From assembly GCF_011762045.1 (NCBI RefSeq), contig NZ_JAASQS010000009.1:1-64000 (forward strand): 64,000 nucleotides of DNA, given 5' to 3'. Below, piece by piece: positions 33,829 through 43,638 of this stretch (position 1 is its first letter; the number at the start of each line of letters is the position of its first letter). The notes under the pieces are model-generated. The model saw only the letters and a list, made by a program, of their open reading frames with translations, was not told the origin of the DNA and searched no databases. The DNA is from Rhizomicrobium electricum. Its GTDB lineage: Bacteria; Pseudomonadota; Alphaproteobacteria; Micropepsales; Micropepsaceae. The position numbers and the translations under genes are program-made.

Positions 33829-34935
33829 ATGGCAGGATCGGCGGCAGGCCGAGTGACGTATTCGTCGGCCGAACTCACCCGTTTGCTGGCCAATCACGAG
33901 CGCTTCGTGACGGGCCGCGGCGGTGTGCGCGCCAACTTCAAAGGCGCCGACCTCAAAGGCGCGGTTCTCGCCAATCGCCGGCTCGACGAAATCGATTTCA
34001 CCGGCGCCGATCTTTCGGGCGCCAATCTGCACGGTTCCAATCTGACGCGCGCCAGCCTGTTCTGCGCCGATCTGACCGGCTGCAATCTGCGCAACGCCAA
34101 GCTGCATCACGCCGATCTGCGCGGCGCATCGTTCCGCGGCGCCGACCTGTCGTTCGCCGGCGTGGATTACGCCGATCTGCGCAAGGCGACGATGATGATC
34201 ATGGACGGTGCCGATGTGTCGGTGATCGATCACCGCAAGACCGGGCTCGGTCACGTCGATTTCAGTTATTGCTCGCTCAGGGGCGCCTCGTTCGGCAAGG
34301 CCAAGCTCGACGGCGCGATCTTCGACGGTGCGCTGCTGCTGGGCGTCAGTTTCCGCGGCGCGGAAATCACCAATGCCAGTTTCGTCGGCGCCGTGTTGAT
34401 GGACGTCGCCGAGTTGAACGTGCCGCCCGAAACCTTTGCCGACTGCGTGTTCGACGTTTCGGCGGCGGCCAAGGCGAAAGCGGGCGCGCTGGCCGAACGG
34501 CTGGCGCTGCATCAGCAATGGGTGATGACCGACGGCCGCGAAGGCGTGGCCGCGGAACTCGACGGCGAAGACCTGCGCCCGCTGGCAGGCCAGTTCTCCG
34601 GCCGCTGCCTGATCGGCCTGCATTTGCGCGGCGTGACGGCTATCGGCCTCGATTTCTCCAACAGCCAGTTGCAAGGCGCCCGCTTCGAAGGCTCGGATTT
34701 GCGCGGCGCCGATTTCTCCGGCTGCGATCTCAGCGGCGCGAGTTTTTATGGCGCCCGGCTGGTGCATGCGCGGTTCGAAAAGGCGCGGCTGGCGGGTCTC
34801 ACGCTGCGCAACGGCGAAGTGCTGACGCCGAACTTCTTCGGCGCCGATGCCAATCCCGGCCAGTTCCGCGATGCCGTTCTGGAAACCACGCTCGGCGCCA
34901 TGGGCGTCGGCGCGTCGGACGTGGTGGAGATTTAG
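33829..34935 (+). CDS. Pentapeptide-repeat protein
   Basis: This 368-residue cytoplasmic protein carries two blocks of A(D/N)LxG-type pentapeptides: about residues 35-120 (FKGADLKGAVLANRRL, FTGADLSGANL, ADLRGASF) and about 265-330 (GARFEGSDLRGADF, SGCDLSGASF). A non-repeat helical insert of about 100 residues separates them (AKAKAGALAERLALHQQW). The repeats form a right-handed quadrilateral beta-helix; the role is unknown. The ATG at 33829 lies 132 bases after xerD, without a strong binding site, so the start is moderately certain. Confidence 0.8.
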   Translation: MAGSAAGRVTYSSAELTRLLANHERFVTGRGGVRANFKGADLKGAVLANRRLDEIDFTGADLSGANLHGSNLTRASLFCADLTGCNLRNAKLHHADLRGASFRGADLSFAGVDYADLRKATMMIMDGADVSVIDHRKTGLGHVDFSYCSLRGASFGKAKLDGAIFDGALLLGVSFRGAEITNASFVGAVLMDVAELNVPPETFADCVFDVSAAAKAKAGALAERLALHQQWVMTDGREGVAAELDGEDLRPLAGQFSGRCLIGLHLRGVTAIGLDFSNSQLQGARFEGSDLRGADFSGCDLSGASFYGARLVHARFEKARLAGLTLRNGEVLTPNFFGADANPGQFRDAVLETTLGAMGVGASDVVEI

Positions 34936-34995
34936 CACTTTCCCGCTCGCGCCGTGCGGCCTATACTTTGCGATGCAAAGCACGAGGGCGCAGCC

Positions 34996-35370
34996 GTGGC
35001 GGACAGCAAGAGCTTCTCGGTCCTCGCGCGCGCAAAAAGCTTCCGTTATGCGTTTGCCGGCCTGTGGCTGATGCTGCGAACGCAGCATAATGCCTGGATA
35101 CATCTCGCCGGAACGCTCGCGGTCTGCGCTGCCGGATGGGCGCTTCACGTCTCCAATGCGGACTGGCGCTGGCTGGTGGTCGCGATCGTGATGGTGTGGA
35201 TCGCTGAAGCCCTCAACACGGCGTTCGAACATTTGTGTGATGTCGTTTCGCCGGACTTCCACGCATCCGTCAAAGCCAGCAAGGACATCGCCGCCGGCGC
35301 AGTGCTCATCTGCGCGCTCGGAGCCGTTGTGATCGGTGCGTTGGTGTTCGTGCCGTATGTGACGGATTGA
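34996..35370 (+). CDS. DgkA-family lipid kinase (diacylglycerol/undecaprenol kinase)
   Basis: This 124-residue integral membrane protein has three transmembrane helices and the DgkA signature AEALNTAFEHLCD with KASKDIAAGAVL, which forms the active site at the membrane surface. Enzymes of this family phosphorylate diacylglycerol or undecaprenol; the substrate cannot be told from sequence. GTG 34996 is preferred, with GAGG eight bases upstream. It follows the pentapeptide gene by 60 bases and converges with the DUF1501 gene. Confidence 0.85.
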   Translation: MADSKSFSVLARAKSFRYAFAGLWLMLRTQHNAWIHLAGTLAVCAAGWALHVSNADWRWLVVAIVMVWIAEALNTAFEHLCDVVSPDFHASVKASKDIAAGAVLICALGAVVIGALVFVPYVTD

Positions 35371-35373
35371 CGG

Positions 35374-36543
35374 TTAGATCAGCCCCAGATCCGCCGGCGG
35401 CGCGTTCGGAAACACGGCGGCTAGCTGGTCTGCACTCAATCCAAAAGCCTTCTGCACGATCCCGCCGATCAAGGCGCGATAGTCGTTCAGCACCGGCCAG
35501 TCGCGGTTCTGGAACAGCGTCGCCTGCGTCACCGCCGTTTGGTTTCCGGCGATGCGTCCGCCGCGCACCGCGCCGCCGAGCACCCAATAGACGCTGCCGT
35601 GGCCGTGGTCGGTGCCGCGATTGCCGTTCTCGCGGAAGGTCCGGCCGAACTCGCTGACGACGATCACGATGGTGTCGTCCCAGCCCGATCCGAGCGCCAG
35701 TTTCAGCGCCACCAGAGCACGTCCGAGTTCGCCGATACGGTTCGGCAGATAGCCGTCGGCGCCGCCTTGGTTGATATGGGTGTCCCAGCCGCCGACATCG
35801 ACGAAGCCGAGATTGAACTTGTCGCGCATCAGGATGCCGATGCGCTGGGCCGCAAGCTCGAACCCTTTGGCGCTAACGGCGCCGCGGTTTGCCTTCGCCA
35901 TTTCGGTCGAGATCGCCTGATAGGCCTCGCGCTGGACGCGGAAGCCTTCGCTCACCGACGGCGCCAGGCTTTCGCCTTGATACATCGCTTCGAGCAGTCC
36001 CGTCGTATGCGGCGCAATGGCCGATTTGCCGACGCTGTTGAGTGCGAGGTTCGGCACCATGGCGCCGCCGCGGAAGGTGAGCGGAAGTTCGCTGGTAAAG
36101 GCGATTGGACGGTCGCCGGTGAGCTTGCCCGCCAGTCGGCTCATGAAGCCGGAATGATAGTTGCGCGTGCCGCCGACCGGCTGGCCGAGTTCGATCGTGT
36201 CCTGGGTTTCGAAATGGCTGCGGCTGAGATCGTCGGTCCCGGCGAAGGGAACGAAGGCGATTTCGTGCGCCTGCCACAGTGGCAGAATGGTTTGCGCCAG
36301 CGCCGGATGCAGCGACCAGTCGGCATCGAGCGGCAACGCCGCCGCCTTGGGGACCGCAATCGTCGGCCGCGCCGCGTAATAGAAATCGCTCGACGTCGGG
36401 ATCACGATATTGGCGGCATCGTAGGCGCCGCGCAGGAAAACGACGAGAATCCTGGGCGCTCCGGGCGCTGCGTACAGTGCTCCGGCGAGGACCGGAAGCG
36501 TCGATGCGGCGGCGGCGTTTCTCAGGAATGCGCGGCGGTTCAT
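35374..36543 (-). CDS. DUF1501 protein with Tat-type signal
   Basis: This 389-residue protein starts MNRRAFLRNAAAASTLPVLAG, a twin-arginine signal peptide (RRAFLR). The DUF1501 body has a sulfatase/alkaline-phosphatase-like core: VVFLRGAYDAANIVIP near residue 35, LGFVDVGGWDTHINQ, and the VVSEFGRTFRENGNRGTDHGHG metal-site region near residue 295. It follows the DUF1800 gene with a nine-base gap, a pair commonly encoded together. The substrate is unknown. Confidence 0.88.
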   Translation of the reverse strand: MNRRAFLRNAAAASTLPVLAGALYAAPGAPRILVVFLRGAYDAANIVIPTSSDFYYAARPTIAVPKAAALPLDADWSLHPALAQTILPLWQAHEIAFVPFAGTDDLSRSHFETQDTIELGQPVGGTRNYHSGFMSRLAGKLTGDRPIAFTSELPLTFRGGAMVPNLALNSVGKSAIAPHTTGLLEAMYQGESLAPSVSEGFRVQREAYQAISTEMAKANRGAVSAKGFELAAQRIGILMRDKFNLGFVDVGGWDTHINQGGADGYLPNRIGELGRALVALKLALGSGWDDTIVIVVSEFGRTFRENGNRGTDHGHGSVYWVLGGAVRGGRIAGNQTAVTQATLFQNRDWPVLNDYRALIGGIVQKAFGLSADQLAAVFPNAPPADLGLI

Positions 36544-36552
36544 GGGAGCCTC

Positions 36553-38091
36553 CTATCTGCGCATGAAATCGGGCGACGACAGGAACAGCAGATTCCACTC
36601 GGCCGGCGATTTCGCTTGGGCGAGCGCGGCCGCGGTGGCGGGTCGCAATGACGGCGCCGTCGCCTCGTAATAGCGCGACGGACGAATGTCTGGCGGCGGC
36701 GCTGGCTCCTTGGTCTTGTCGTCCGGCAGCTTGAACAGGCCCGAGCGTCCGGCGGCGATGATGCGGGCGATCTCGAAGCGCGTTTCCATCTGTCCCGGAC
36801 CGCTCCAGGCCGTTTCGGTCAGCGGATAGCCGTCCGGCGTTTCGTGGCGATAAAGCGGCTCGCCCAGACGGTCGAGCCAGTTGAACAGCGGCTGCGGATT
36901 GAGAATGACCGTATCGCCGTAGGCGACCCGCATCGCGCTGACGGTGTAATGCACCGGGTCCTTGAATTTGCCGCCCAGCGAGGCGCGGAATTCGGGCGCC
37001 GCGAACAAGGTTTCGAGTACGGCGGTGATGTCGCCGTCGGTTTGTTGGAACGTGGCCGCCATGGCGGCGATCAACGCCGGAGGTGGCGCATCGCAGCAGA
37101 AGTATTCCGCCAGCTTGGTCGAAACGAACCGCGCCGTCGCGGGTTGCCGCGCCAGGATGGTCAGCGCCTCATCGACTTCGACGAGCCCGGCGCCGTGGAT
37201 GATATGGCCGAGGAAATGCTTGTCACCGTAATCGTGGCGGTTGGGATTGAATTCGAACAGCCCGTCGACACGGTATTGGTCCTGCAAGTCCTTGCGCAGT
37301 TTCGGCGGTTTGCCGGGGTGGAAAATGCCGAGTCCGGTCAGGATGCGCGCCAATTCCTGCACATCGGTCTGGGTGTAGCCGGAGCCCACGCCCATGGTGT
37401 GCAGTTCCATGATCTCGCGGGCATAGTTCTCGTTGATATGACGGGCCGCGTTCTGCGCGTTGTCGAGGTATTGTAGCATCGCCGGATGGAACGCCGTCGC
37501 CGCCAGAAGATCGCGGAACTTGCCGAGCACACGCGGGCGGATGGCGTTTTCTTCGTAATCGGCGACGAAGGCGCGGACTTCGCCCTTATTCTGGCTGACG
37601 TTGAAATGGTTCATCCAGAACCAGGTGAGCTGCTCCTTGAGCTGGTTCCTGGAATAGAGATCGCGCAGCAGCGAGCGGGCCGCCGCTTCCCGCGCCAGCG
37701 CCGTCAGCCGCTGCTGATAGGCTTTCTGCGCCTCGTCGTAGGCGGGCGTGCCTTTGGCGCGGCGCGCGGTTTCTTGCAAGGTTTCCAACTCGTCATGCAG
37801 TTCCACGATGGATTTGTGGCTGATGTCCATCGCCGCGATCTGCGCCCTGGCGTCGGCGGGAAGTCCGTCGCCGCCGGGATGCAGTTGCGCCGCCAGATAG
37901 CGCTTCAATCCGATACGGTGCAGCAGTTGGGCGCTCGACGTGTTGGCGCCCCAGCTCACCCGGTTCAGCACCGCGACATCCGACGGATCGGCATCGAGCG
38001 GCGCGCTACTTTCCGCAACGGCATGATAGTGCGGTGTCTCGCTGCAGGCCGTCAGTACCAGAGCAAGCGAGAGACATGGCCAGAGTTTCAT
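36553..38091 (-). CDS. DUF1800 lipoprotein, partner of the DUF1501 protein
   Basis: This 512-residue protein has a lipoprotein signal (MKLWPCLSLALVLTAC, lipobox LTAC with Cys at residue 16) and a DUF1800 body: LNRVSWGAN near residue 42, LTWFWMNHFNVS, NENYAREIMELHTMGVGSGYTQ and ILGHIIHG-type segments typical of the family. DUF1800 proteins are thought to act with DUF1501 partners in the envelope, but no enzymatic activity is established. ATG 38091 begins the lipoprotein signal; a GTG at 38100 is in frame. It forms an operon with the DUF1501 gene. Confidence 0.85.
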   Translation of the reverse strand: MKLWPCLSLALVLTACSETPHYHAVAESSAPLDADPSDVAVLNRVSWGANTSSAQLLHRIGLKRYLAAQLHPGGDGLPADARAQIAAMDISHKSIVELHDELETLQETARRAKGTPAYDEAQKAYQQRLTALAREAAARSLLRDLYSRNQLKEQLTWFWMNHFNVSQNKGEVRAFVADYEENAIRPRVLGKFRDLLAATAFHPAMLQYLDNAQNAARHINENYAREIMELHTMGVGSGYTQTDVQELARILTGLGIFHPGKPPKLRKDLQDQYRVDGLFEFNPNRHDYGDKHFLGHIIHGAGLVEVDEALTILARQPATARFVSTKLAEYFCCDAPPPALIAAMAATFQQTDGDITAVLETLFAAPEFRASLGGKFKDPVHYTVSAMRVAYGDTVILNPQPLFNWLDRLGEPLYRHETPDGYPLTETAWSGPGQMETRFEIARIIAAGRSGLFKLPDDKTKEPAPPPDIRPSRYYEATAPSLRPATAAALAQAKSPAEWNLLFLSSPDFMRR

Positions 38092-38153
38092 GGGCGGCAC
38101 CGTCGGTGGTCGACAGTTTAACAGAGCCGCCGCACAAATCCCGTCGATTCACA

Positions 38154-39383
38154 TCACGGCGCGGGCGGCGCCAGCGAGCGCTCCCACCTACTCACCGCCA
38201 CGGTTGCCACGGAATTGCCGACGATGTTGGTGGCGCTGCGGCCCATGTCGAGCAGGTGGTCGACGGCCAGTACGTACAAAAGTCCCGTCTCCGGCAGGTG
38301 GAACAGCGGCAGCGCCGCGTAGATCACCACCAATGAGGCGCGCGGCACGCCCGCCATGCCTTTGCTCGTCACCATCAGTAAAAGCAGCAGCGTGACCTGT
38401 TGCGCCAGGGTCAGTTCGATGCCGTAGATCTGCGCGATGAACAGGGTCGCGAAGGTGCAGTACATCATCGAGCCGTCGAGATTGAACGAATAGCCGAGCG
38501 GCAAGACGAAACTCACGATCTGCTTGGGCAGGCCGATGCTTTCGAGCCCCGCCAAGAGGCGCGGGTAGGCGGCTTCGGAACTCGCCGTCGAGAACGCCAG
38601 CAGCACCGGATCGCGGATGGCGCCGATGAGCTTCGAGATATGGCCTTTCAGCAGCACCGCCGCCGCGCAGAGCAGCACCGCCCACAGCATCAACAGCGCC
38701 GCATAGAAGCCGCCGACGAAACGCAGATACGTGAACAGCACCCCGGCGCCTTGCGTCGCCACCGTCGAGCACAGCGCCGCAAACACCGCCAGCGGCGTCA
38801 TCAGCATGACATAGCCGGTGACCTTCAGCATGATCGACGCGATCTGTTCGGTCAGCGCCACCACGGCGGGCGTGCGTCCGGGAATGGCGGAAATCGCCGT
38901 GCCGACGAACAGCGAGAACACCACGATCTGCAGGATTTCGTTTTTCGCCATCGCGTCGACGATCGAAGCCGGCACCAGATGGGTGAGAAAGTCCTTGAGC
39001 GAGAACGGCGCCGCGGTGATGGCGCCGAGTTCGCCGGTCGGCGGCGCGAGCGACAGACCGGCGCCGGGCTGGAACAGGTGCACCAGCACAAGGCCCATCA
39101 CCAGCGACAGCAGCGAGGCGCCGATGAACCACAGCAGCGTCTTGCCGCCGACGCGGCCGACATGCGCGGCGCCTTCCATATGCGCGATGCCCGCCACCAG
39201 CGTGGAGAACACCAGCGGCGCGATGATCATCCGGATCAGCCGCAGGAAGAGGTCGGTGACGATCGATAGCCCCGACGCCAGCGATTTGATCTGAGCGGGA
39301 TCGAGATGCGAATTGGCGACAAGCCCGGCCAGTACTCCCAGCACCATGGCCGCCGCCACGGCCAACGCAAAGCCCCGTCTCAC
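38154..39383 (-). CDS. Dicarboxylate/amino acid:cation symporter (DAACS)
   Basis: This protein of about 409 residues has the SLC1/GltPh fold: a series of hydrophobic helices, the SSEAAYPRLL hairpin-1 region with serine-rich tip (TASSEAAYP), the LPLGYSFNLDGSMMY motif and the ATNIVGNSVA helix-8 motif that bind substrate and cation. Substrates of the family are C4-dicarboxylates, glutamate or aspartate. The start is uncertain: GTG 39383 with GAGG six bases ahead is chosen, and a longer frame starting at 39452 lacks family similarity. It stands alone, divergent from the chemoreceptor gene. Confidence 0.87.
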   Translation of the reverse strand: MRRGFALAVAAAMVLGVLAGLVANSHLDPAQIKSLASGLSIVTDLFLRLIRMIIAPLVFSTLVAGIAHMEGAAHVGRVGGKTLLWFIGASLLSLVMGLVLVHLFQPGAGLSLAPPTGELGAITAAPFSLKDFLTHLVPASIVDAMAKNEILQIVVFSLFVGTAISAIPGRTPAVVALTEQIASIMLKVTGYVMLMTPLAVFAALCSTVATQGAGVLFTYLRFVGGFYAALLMLWAVLLCAAAVLLKGHISKLIGAIRDPVLLAFSTASSEAAYPRLLAGLESIGLPKQIVSFVLPLGYSFNLDGSMMYCTFATLFIAQIYGIELTLAQQVTLLLLLMVTSKGMAGVPRASLVVIYAALPLFHLPETGLLYVLAVDHLLDMGRSATNIVGNSVATVAVSRWERSLAPPAP

Positions 39384-39657
39384 ATCGCACCTCAATGCCC
39401 GTAGGTGTTTTTCCTTAGCGGCACCATGGTCATGGGAATCGCGCGCGGTCAAGTACGACGGCGGGCCTCTTTCGGCATCAACTGCCTAATTCCCGTGCGT
39501 TTTTCCGGTTTTATGGGGAGCCGTACCGGCCGGCTATTCCATCCGCATACGGCCGTCAGGAGCGACGCCGCTACACTCCATCTTAGCCAATTGCGACGAC
39601 GCTGTGGGCCCAACGAACCCCGCGAAGTGCGGTGGTCGCAGCGATGGGATTGCCGCA

Positions 39658-41520
39658 ATGAACTTCAAAGATCTCTCCGTCAGCAAGAAGCTGATCGGCG
39701 CGTTCGTCGTGGTTCTGTTGACCACTCTCGCACTCGGTCTGTTCGCCATGAGCAGCCTGTCGCGTCTGGATTCGACGTCCGAGGTTTTGCGGACCGACCG
39801 GATGCCGTCGATCAGCTATCTCGGCAAGTTCCAGTATCACACCACCCGCTATCGTTCGTTCCAGGCTTCCATTCTGATGGTGCCGGCAGCGCAGCGGGAG
39901 AAGGATACCAAGCTTCGCATCGGCGATCGCGACGCAGCCGAAGCGGCGCTGGTTTCGTACGAAAAGCTGGTGTCGTCGCCCGAAGAACGCGAGCTGGCGA
40001 AAACGATCCGGACGGCCTGGGATCAATACAAGCCCATGGACGACAAGTTGATCGAAATCTTCCAGGCGCAGGGCCAGGAAGCCGCCGTCGTGTATCTCAC
40101 GCACGAGATGCGCGACGTCTTCACGGTCATCAAGAACGGCGTCGAACAGGATGTCGAGTTCAACCGCAAGAGCGGCGAAGAACTGGGCACTGCCGGGCAC
40201 GAGAGCTATCTGTCCGCCCGCATCTGGATCATGATCGCGATCGGGCTCGCCGCCGCGCTGTGTGCCGCCGCCGGATTCGTGCTGATCCGTGCGATTTCCA
40301 AGCCTTTGGAGAACATGACCCAGGCGATGGGCGAACTGGCGCGCGGCAATCTCCATGCGCACGTGCCGAATGCCGACCAGCGCGACGAGATCGGCGAACT
40401 GGCCGAAGCCATGACTGCCTTCAAGAACCAGCTTGCGGCCGCCGAAGAGGCCAAGGAGAAGCAGACGGAGGCGATCGTGTCCTCGATCGGCACCGGTCTC
40501 GATTATCTCGCCAAGGGCGACCTCACGCACCGCGTCACGGCCGAACTGACCGGCGCCTTCGCCAAGCTGAAGGACGACTTCAACACCGCGATGGAGCGGC
40601 TGCAGGACACGATCAAGAAGGTTCTCGCCTCGACGCATCAGATCGACAACAACGCCAGCGAAATTTCGACGGCCTCCGACGACCTGTCGCGCCGCACCGA
40701 GCAGCAGGCGGCGTCGCTCGAAGAAACGGCCGCGGCGCTCGAAGAGATCACCGCCACGGTCAAGAAGACCGCCGCCAACGCGAAGGATGCCTCGCATAGC
40801 GTGACCGGCGCGAAGGATGCGGCCGAGAACGGCGGGCAGGTGGTCGAGACGGCGGTCAGCGCCATGGACGCCATCGCCCAATCCTCGAAGCAGATCACCG
40901 ACATCATCGGCGTCATCGACGAGATCGCGTTCCAGACCAATCTGCTCGCCTTGAACGCCGGTGTCGAAGCGGCGCGGGCGGGTGAAGCGGGTAAAGGTTT
41001 TGCGGTCGTGGCAAGCGAAGTGCGCGCGCTGGCCCAGCGCTCGAGCGAAGCGGCCAAGCAGATCAAGGCGCTCATCAATACATCGAGCGAGCAGGTCGGC
41101 AGCGGCGTGAAATATGTCGGCGAAACCGGCGAAGCGCTGAAGCGCATCATCGAGCAGGTGCTGCAGATCAACGCGTTGATCCGGGAAATGGCGCAGGCGG
41201 CCGAGCAGCAGTCGACCGGCATCGAGGAGGTCAACTCGGCGGTCGGCCAGATGGATCAGGTCACCCAGCAGAATGCGGCGATGGTGGAAGAGGCGACCGC
41301 GGCGGCCCGCAACATGGCCGGCGAAACCAAGGCGCTCACCGAACTGGTCGCGTTCTTCTCGGTCGGCGACTCTCACTTCGCGGCGCCCGCTGCCACGGCC
41401 GCCAGGCGCACCACACCGCGCCCGGTCGCGACATCGCCGGTAACGCGCACCGCAAGAGGTGGCGCCGCCCCCGCCCGCAAACCCGCCGAAGAACCGTCGG
41501 ACGATTGGACGGAGTTTTAG
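39658..41520 (+). CDS. Methyl-accepting chemotaxis protein
   Basis: This 620-residue chemoreceptor has one transmembrane helix at about residues 10-30, a four-helix-bundle periplasmic sensor (about 35-190), a second transmembrane helix (about 190-212), a HAMP domain ([17 protein letters not shown]) and a signalling domain with the conserved tip [21 protein letters not shown]. Its last five residues, DWTEF, match the aromatic pentapeptide that tethers CheR and CheB methylation enzymes. No che genes are nearby. ATG 39658 has only a weak ribosome binding site. The sensed ligand is unknown; the neighbouring dicarboxylate transporter is suggestive only. Confidence 0.92.
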   Translation: MNFKDLSVSKKLIGAFVVVLLTTLALGLFAMSSLSRLDSTSEVLRTDRMPSISYLGKFQYHTTRYRSFQASILMVPAAQREKDTKLRIGDRDAAEAALVSYEKLVSSPEERELAKTIRTAWDQYKPMDDKLIEIFQAQGQEAAVVYLTHEMRDVFTVIKNGVEQDVEFNRKSGEELGTAGHESYLSARIWIMIAIGLAAALCAAAGFVLIRAISKPLENMTQAMGELARGNLHAHVPNADQRDEIGELAEAMTAFKNQLAAAEEAKEKQTEAIVSSIGTGLDYLAKGDLTHRVTAELTGAFAKLKDDFNTAMERLQDTIKKVLASTHQIDNNASEISTASDDLSRRTEQQAASLEETAAALEEITATVKKTAANAKDASHSVTGAKDAAENGGQVVETAVSAMDAIAQSSKQITDIIGVIDEIAFQTNLLALNAGVEAARAGEAGKGFAVVASEVRALAQRSSEAAKQIKALINTSSEQVGSGVKYVGETGEALKRIIEQVLQINALIREMAQAAEQQSTGIEEVNSAVGQMDQVTQQNAAMVEEATAAARNMAGETKALTELVAFFSVGDSHFAAPAATAARRTTPRPVATSPVTRTARGGAAPARKPAEEPSDDWTEF

Positions 41521-41523
41521 CCC

Positions 41524-41735
41524 TTCTTTTCTGCCCCACACGGGCACAAGGCTTTTCACACCAGGCACTAGGACCGTGGGGGGAAGTGTCAGCCGACGCG
41601 TTAAGCGGCGGATGACGAAGGGGGGCATATCTCGCACAAGGCGATCCCCCCTTCGTCTGCTGTCGCAGACACTTCCCCCCACGGTCTGCGTGCCAACGCG
41701 GAAAATGAGTGCGCCCGTGGAGGGCAGAAAAGAAC
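41524..41735. repeat. Nested palindromic repeat, family D, copy 1
   Basis: Outer arms: TTCTTTTCTGCCCCACACGG (from 41524) and the reverse complement CCGTGGAGGGCAGAAAAGAA (to 41735). Inner arms: AGGACCGTGGGGGGAAGTGTC (about 41570-41590) against GACACTTCCCCCCACGGTCT (about 41668-41687). The centre (GAAGGGGGG and CCCCCCTTC) also pairs. This 212-base unit fills the gap between the convergent chemoreceptor and aldo/keto reductase genes and resembles 43639-43904. Confidence 0.75.
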
Positions 41736-41745
41736 GCCACGCCTT

Positions 41746-42612
41746 CTACTGCGCCCTCTCGGAAATGCCGTTCAACTCGGCCATCACCTCATCCGATAGC
41801 GCCAGAGTCGTCGCCGCAAGATTTTCGCGCAAATGGGTTCGCGACGAGGTTCCGGGAATCAGAAGGACGTTCGGAGAACGGCGATAAAGCCAAGCCAAGG
41901 CGACCTGCATCGGCGTGGCGCCAAGCTGCCGGGCGACATCGGACAACGCCGAGGATTGCAACGGCGTGAAGCCGCCGAGCGGGAAGAACGGCACATAGGC
42001 AATGCCGTCCCCGGCCAACGCATCGATCAAGGCGTCGTCGGGCCGGTGGACCAGGTTATAAAGGTTCTGCACGCACACGATCTCGCAGAGGCGGCGGCCA
42101 TCGGCGACTTGCTTGGGCGTGACGTTGCTGAGGCCGATATGCCGGATCAGCCCTTGCCGTTGCAGATCGGCCAGCACAGTGAGTGGTTCGTCGAGCGATC
42201 CTTCCTTGGGCCCATGCGTATCGAACATGCTGCGCAGATTGACAACCTCGAGCACGTCGAGCCCGAGAGTACGCAGATTTTCGTGCACGGATTGGGTCAG
42301 GTCCTCGCATGAAAACGCCGGGATCCACGCGCCATCGTCGCCACGCCGGGCGCCGACCTTGGTGACGATGACGAGGTCGTCGGGATAGGGATGAAGCGCC
42401 TCCCGTATGATCTCGTTGGTGATATGAGGGCCGTAGATATCGGCCGTATCGATATGGTTCACGCCCGAGGCGACGGCCTCGCGCAGAACGGCGATGGCTT
42501 CGGTGCGGTCCTTGGGTGGTCCGAACACATAGGGTCCGGCGAGCTGCATGGCGCCATATCCCATCCGGCGCACGGTGTGTCCGGCCAACGTGAAAGTATC
42601 GGGGTAACTCAT
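41746..42612 (-). CDS. Aldo/keto reductase
   Basis: This 288-residue TIM-barrel oxidoreductase has the cofactor/catalytic pattern of the family: MGYGAMQL, VNHIDTADIYGPHITNEII (catalytic Asp and Tyr), VTKVGARRG (Lys), IRHIGLSNVTPKQV and the C-terminal NADPH phosphate-binding IPGTSSRTHLREN. Substrates are unknown. ATG 42612 is preceded by AGAGG. It is divergent from a LysR gene, an arrangement that often means the regulator controls it. Confidence 0.92.
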   Translation of the reverse strand: MSYPDTFTLAGHTVRRMGYGAMQLAGPYVFGPPKDRTEAIAVLREAVASGVNHIDTADIYGPHITNEIIREALHPYPDDLVIVTKVGARRGDDGAWIPAFSCEDLTQSVHENLRTLGLDVLEVVNLRSMFDTHGPKEGSLDEPLTVLADLQRQGLIRHIGLSNVTPKQVADGRRLCEIVCVQNLYNLVHRPDDALIDALAGDGIAYVPFFPLGGFTPLQSSALSDVARQLGATPMQVALAWLYRRSPNVLLIPGTSSRTHLRENLAATTLALSDEVMAELNGISERAQ

Positions 42613-42707
42613 CGATCGACCTCTTGAGGGAAACAGGATCGAGATAGGCGTTGTCCGATTGAACGAAAACGGGCACAATCTGCACGGCCTGTACGATATA
42701 TTGGACA
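42613..42707. promoter_or_regulatory. Divergent promoter between aldo/keto reductase and lysR
   Basis: This 95-base gap must carry both promoters and probably the LysR binding site. Imperfect TTGTCC/GGACAA dyads lie at its two ends (TTGTCCGATTG around 42650 and TATTGGACAATG around 42700). The LysR T-N11-A pattern can be found but is too short to be convincing alone. Confidence 0.45.
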
Positions 42708-43613
42708 ATGCAGCCTGATCTTGGTGACCTGAACGCCTTTTTGACCGTGGCGCGCGCTGGCGGATTCCGCGATGCCTCGCGCGTTATGGGCGTGAGCGCG
42801 TCGGGATTGAGCGAGGCGGTCCGCCGTCTGGAGGCCCGGCTCGGCCTGCGTCTTCTGCACCGGACCACCCGCAGTGTGGTCCCCACCGAAGCCGGAGCAC
42901 GCCTGATCGAGCGTCTCGGTCCGGCGATTGCGGAAGTGGAAACGGCGCTCGAAGTGGTCAACAGTTTCCGCGACCGGCCGGCCGGTACGCTCCGGCTCAA
43001 TGTTCCGATCAGCGCCGCGCGGCTTGTGCTTCCCACTATCGTGCCGGGCTTTCTGGCGGCGTATCCGGATATCCGCCTCGAGATAACTGCGGAGGATCGC
43101 TTCGTCGATGTCATTGCCGCCGGTTGCGATGCCGGTATCCGCTACGAGGAGCGGTTGGAGCAGGACATGATCGCGGTGCCGATCGGACCGCGCACGCAGC
43201 GTTTCGCAGCCGCCGCCTCTCCGACTTATTTGAAACGCCGCGGCTGTCCGCAGCATCCGCGCGATCTCTTGGATCACGATTGTCTCAGAGGACGTTTCTC
43301 CGGTGGCGCGGTGCATCCGTGGGAATTCGAGCGCGACGGCGAGGTGATCAACATCGACACCTCCGGACCGCTCATCGTGCAATTGGGGGCCGGCTCCGAT
43401 CTCTTGGTCGATGCCGCCATCGCGGGTTCCGGTGTCGTCTATCACTTCGAGGATTGGCTGCGTCCGCATCTCGCCAGCGGTGCGCTCATGCCCATTCTCG
43501 AACCGTGGTGGCCGCGCTTTTCCGGACCGTTCCTTTATTACCCCGGCCGCCGCCTCGTCCCCGAACCGCTGCGCGCCTTCATCGATTACGTGAAGTTGGA
43601 GCGGGCAGGTTAG
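42708..43613 (+). CDS. LysR-family transcriptional regulator
   Basis: This 301-residue regulator has an N-terminal winged helix-turn-helix (residues 1-60: LGDLNAFLTVARAGGFRDAS, SEAVRRLEARLGLRLLHRTTRSV) and a C-terminal periplasmic-binding-protein-like effector domain from about residue 90 (PAGTLRLNVPISAARLVL). It most resembles LysR regulators of the DsdC/YafC/CrgA type that are divergent from oxidoreductase genes. The likely target is the adjacent aldo/keto reductase gene. The effector is unknown. Confidence 0.93.
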   Translation: MQPDLGDLNAFLTVARAGGFRDASRVMGVSASGLSEAVRRLEARLGLRLLHRTTRSVVPTEAGARLIERLGPAIAEVETALEVVNSFRDRPAGTLRLNVPISAARLVLPTIVPGFLAAYPDIRLEITAEDRFVDVIAAGCDAGIRYEERLEQDMIAVPIGPRTQRFAAAASPTYLKRRGCPQHPRDLLDHDCLRGRFSGGAVHPWEFERDGEVINIDTSGPLIVQLGAGSDLLVDAAIAGSGVVYHFEDWLRPHLASGALMPILEPWWPRFSGPFLYYPGRRLVPEPLRAFIDYVKLERAG

Positions 43614-43638
43614 GCACGCGTGTCCGCGTGCGATGCCT

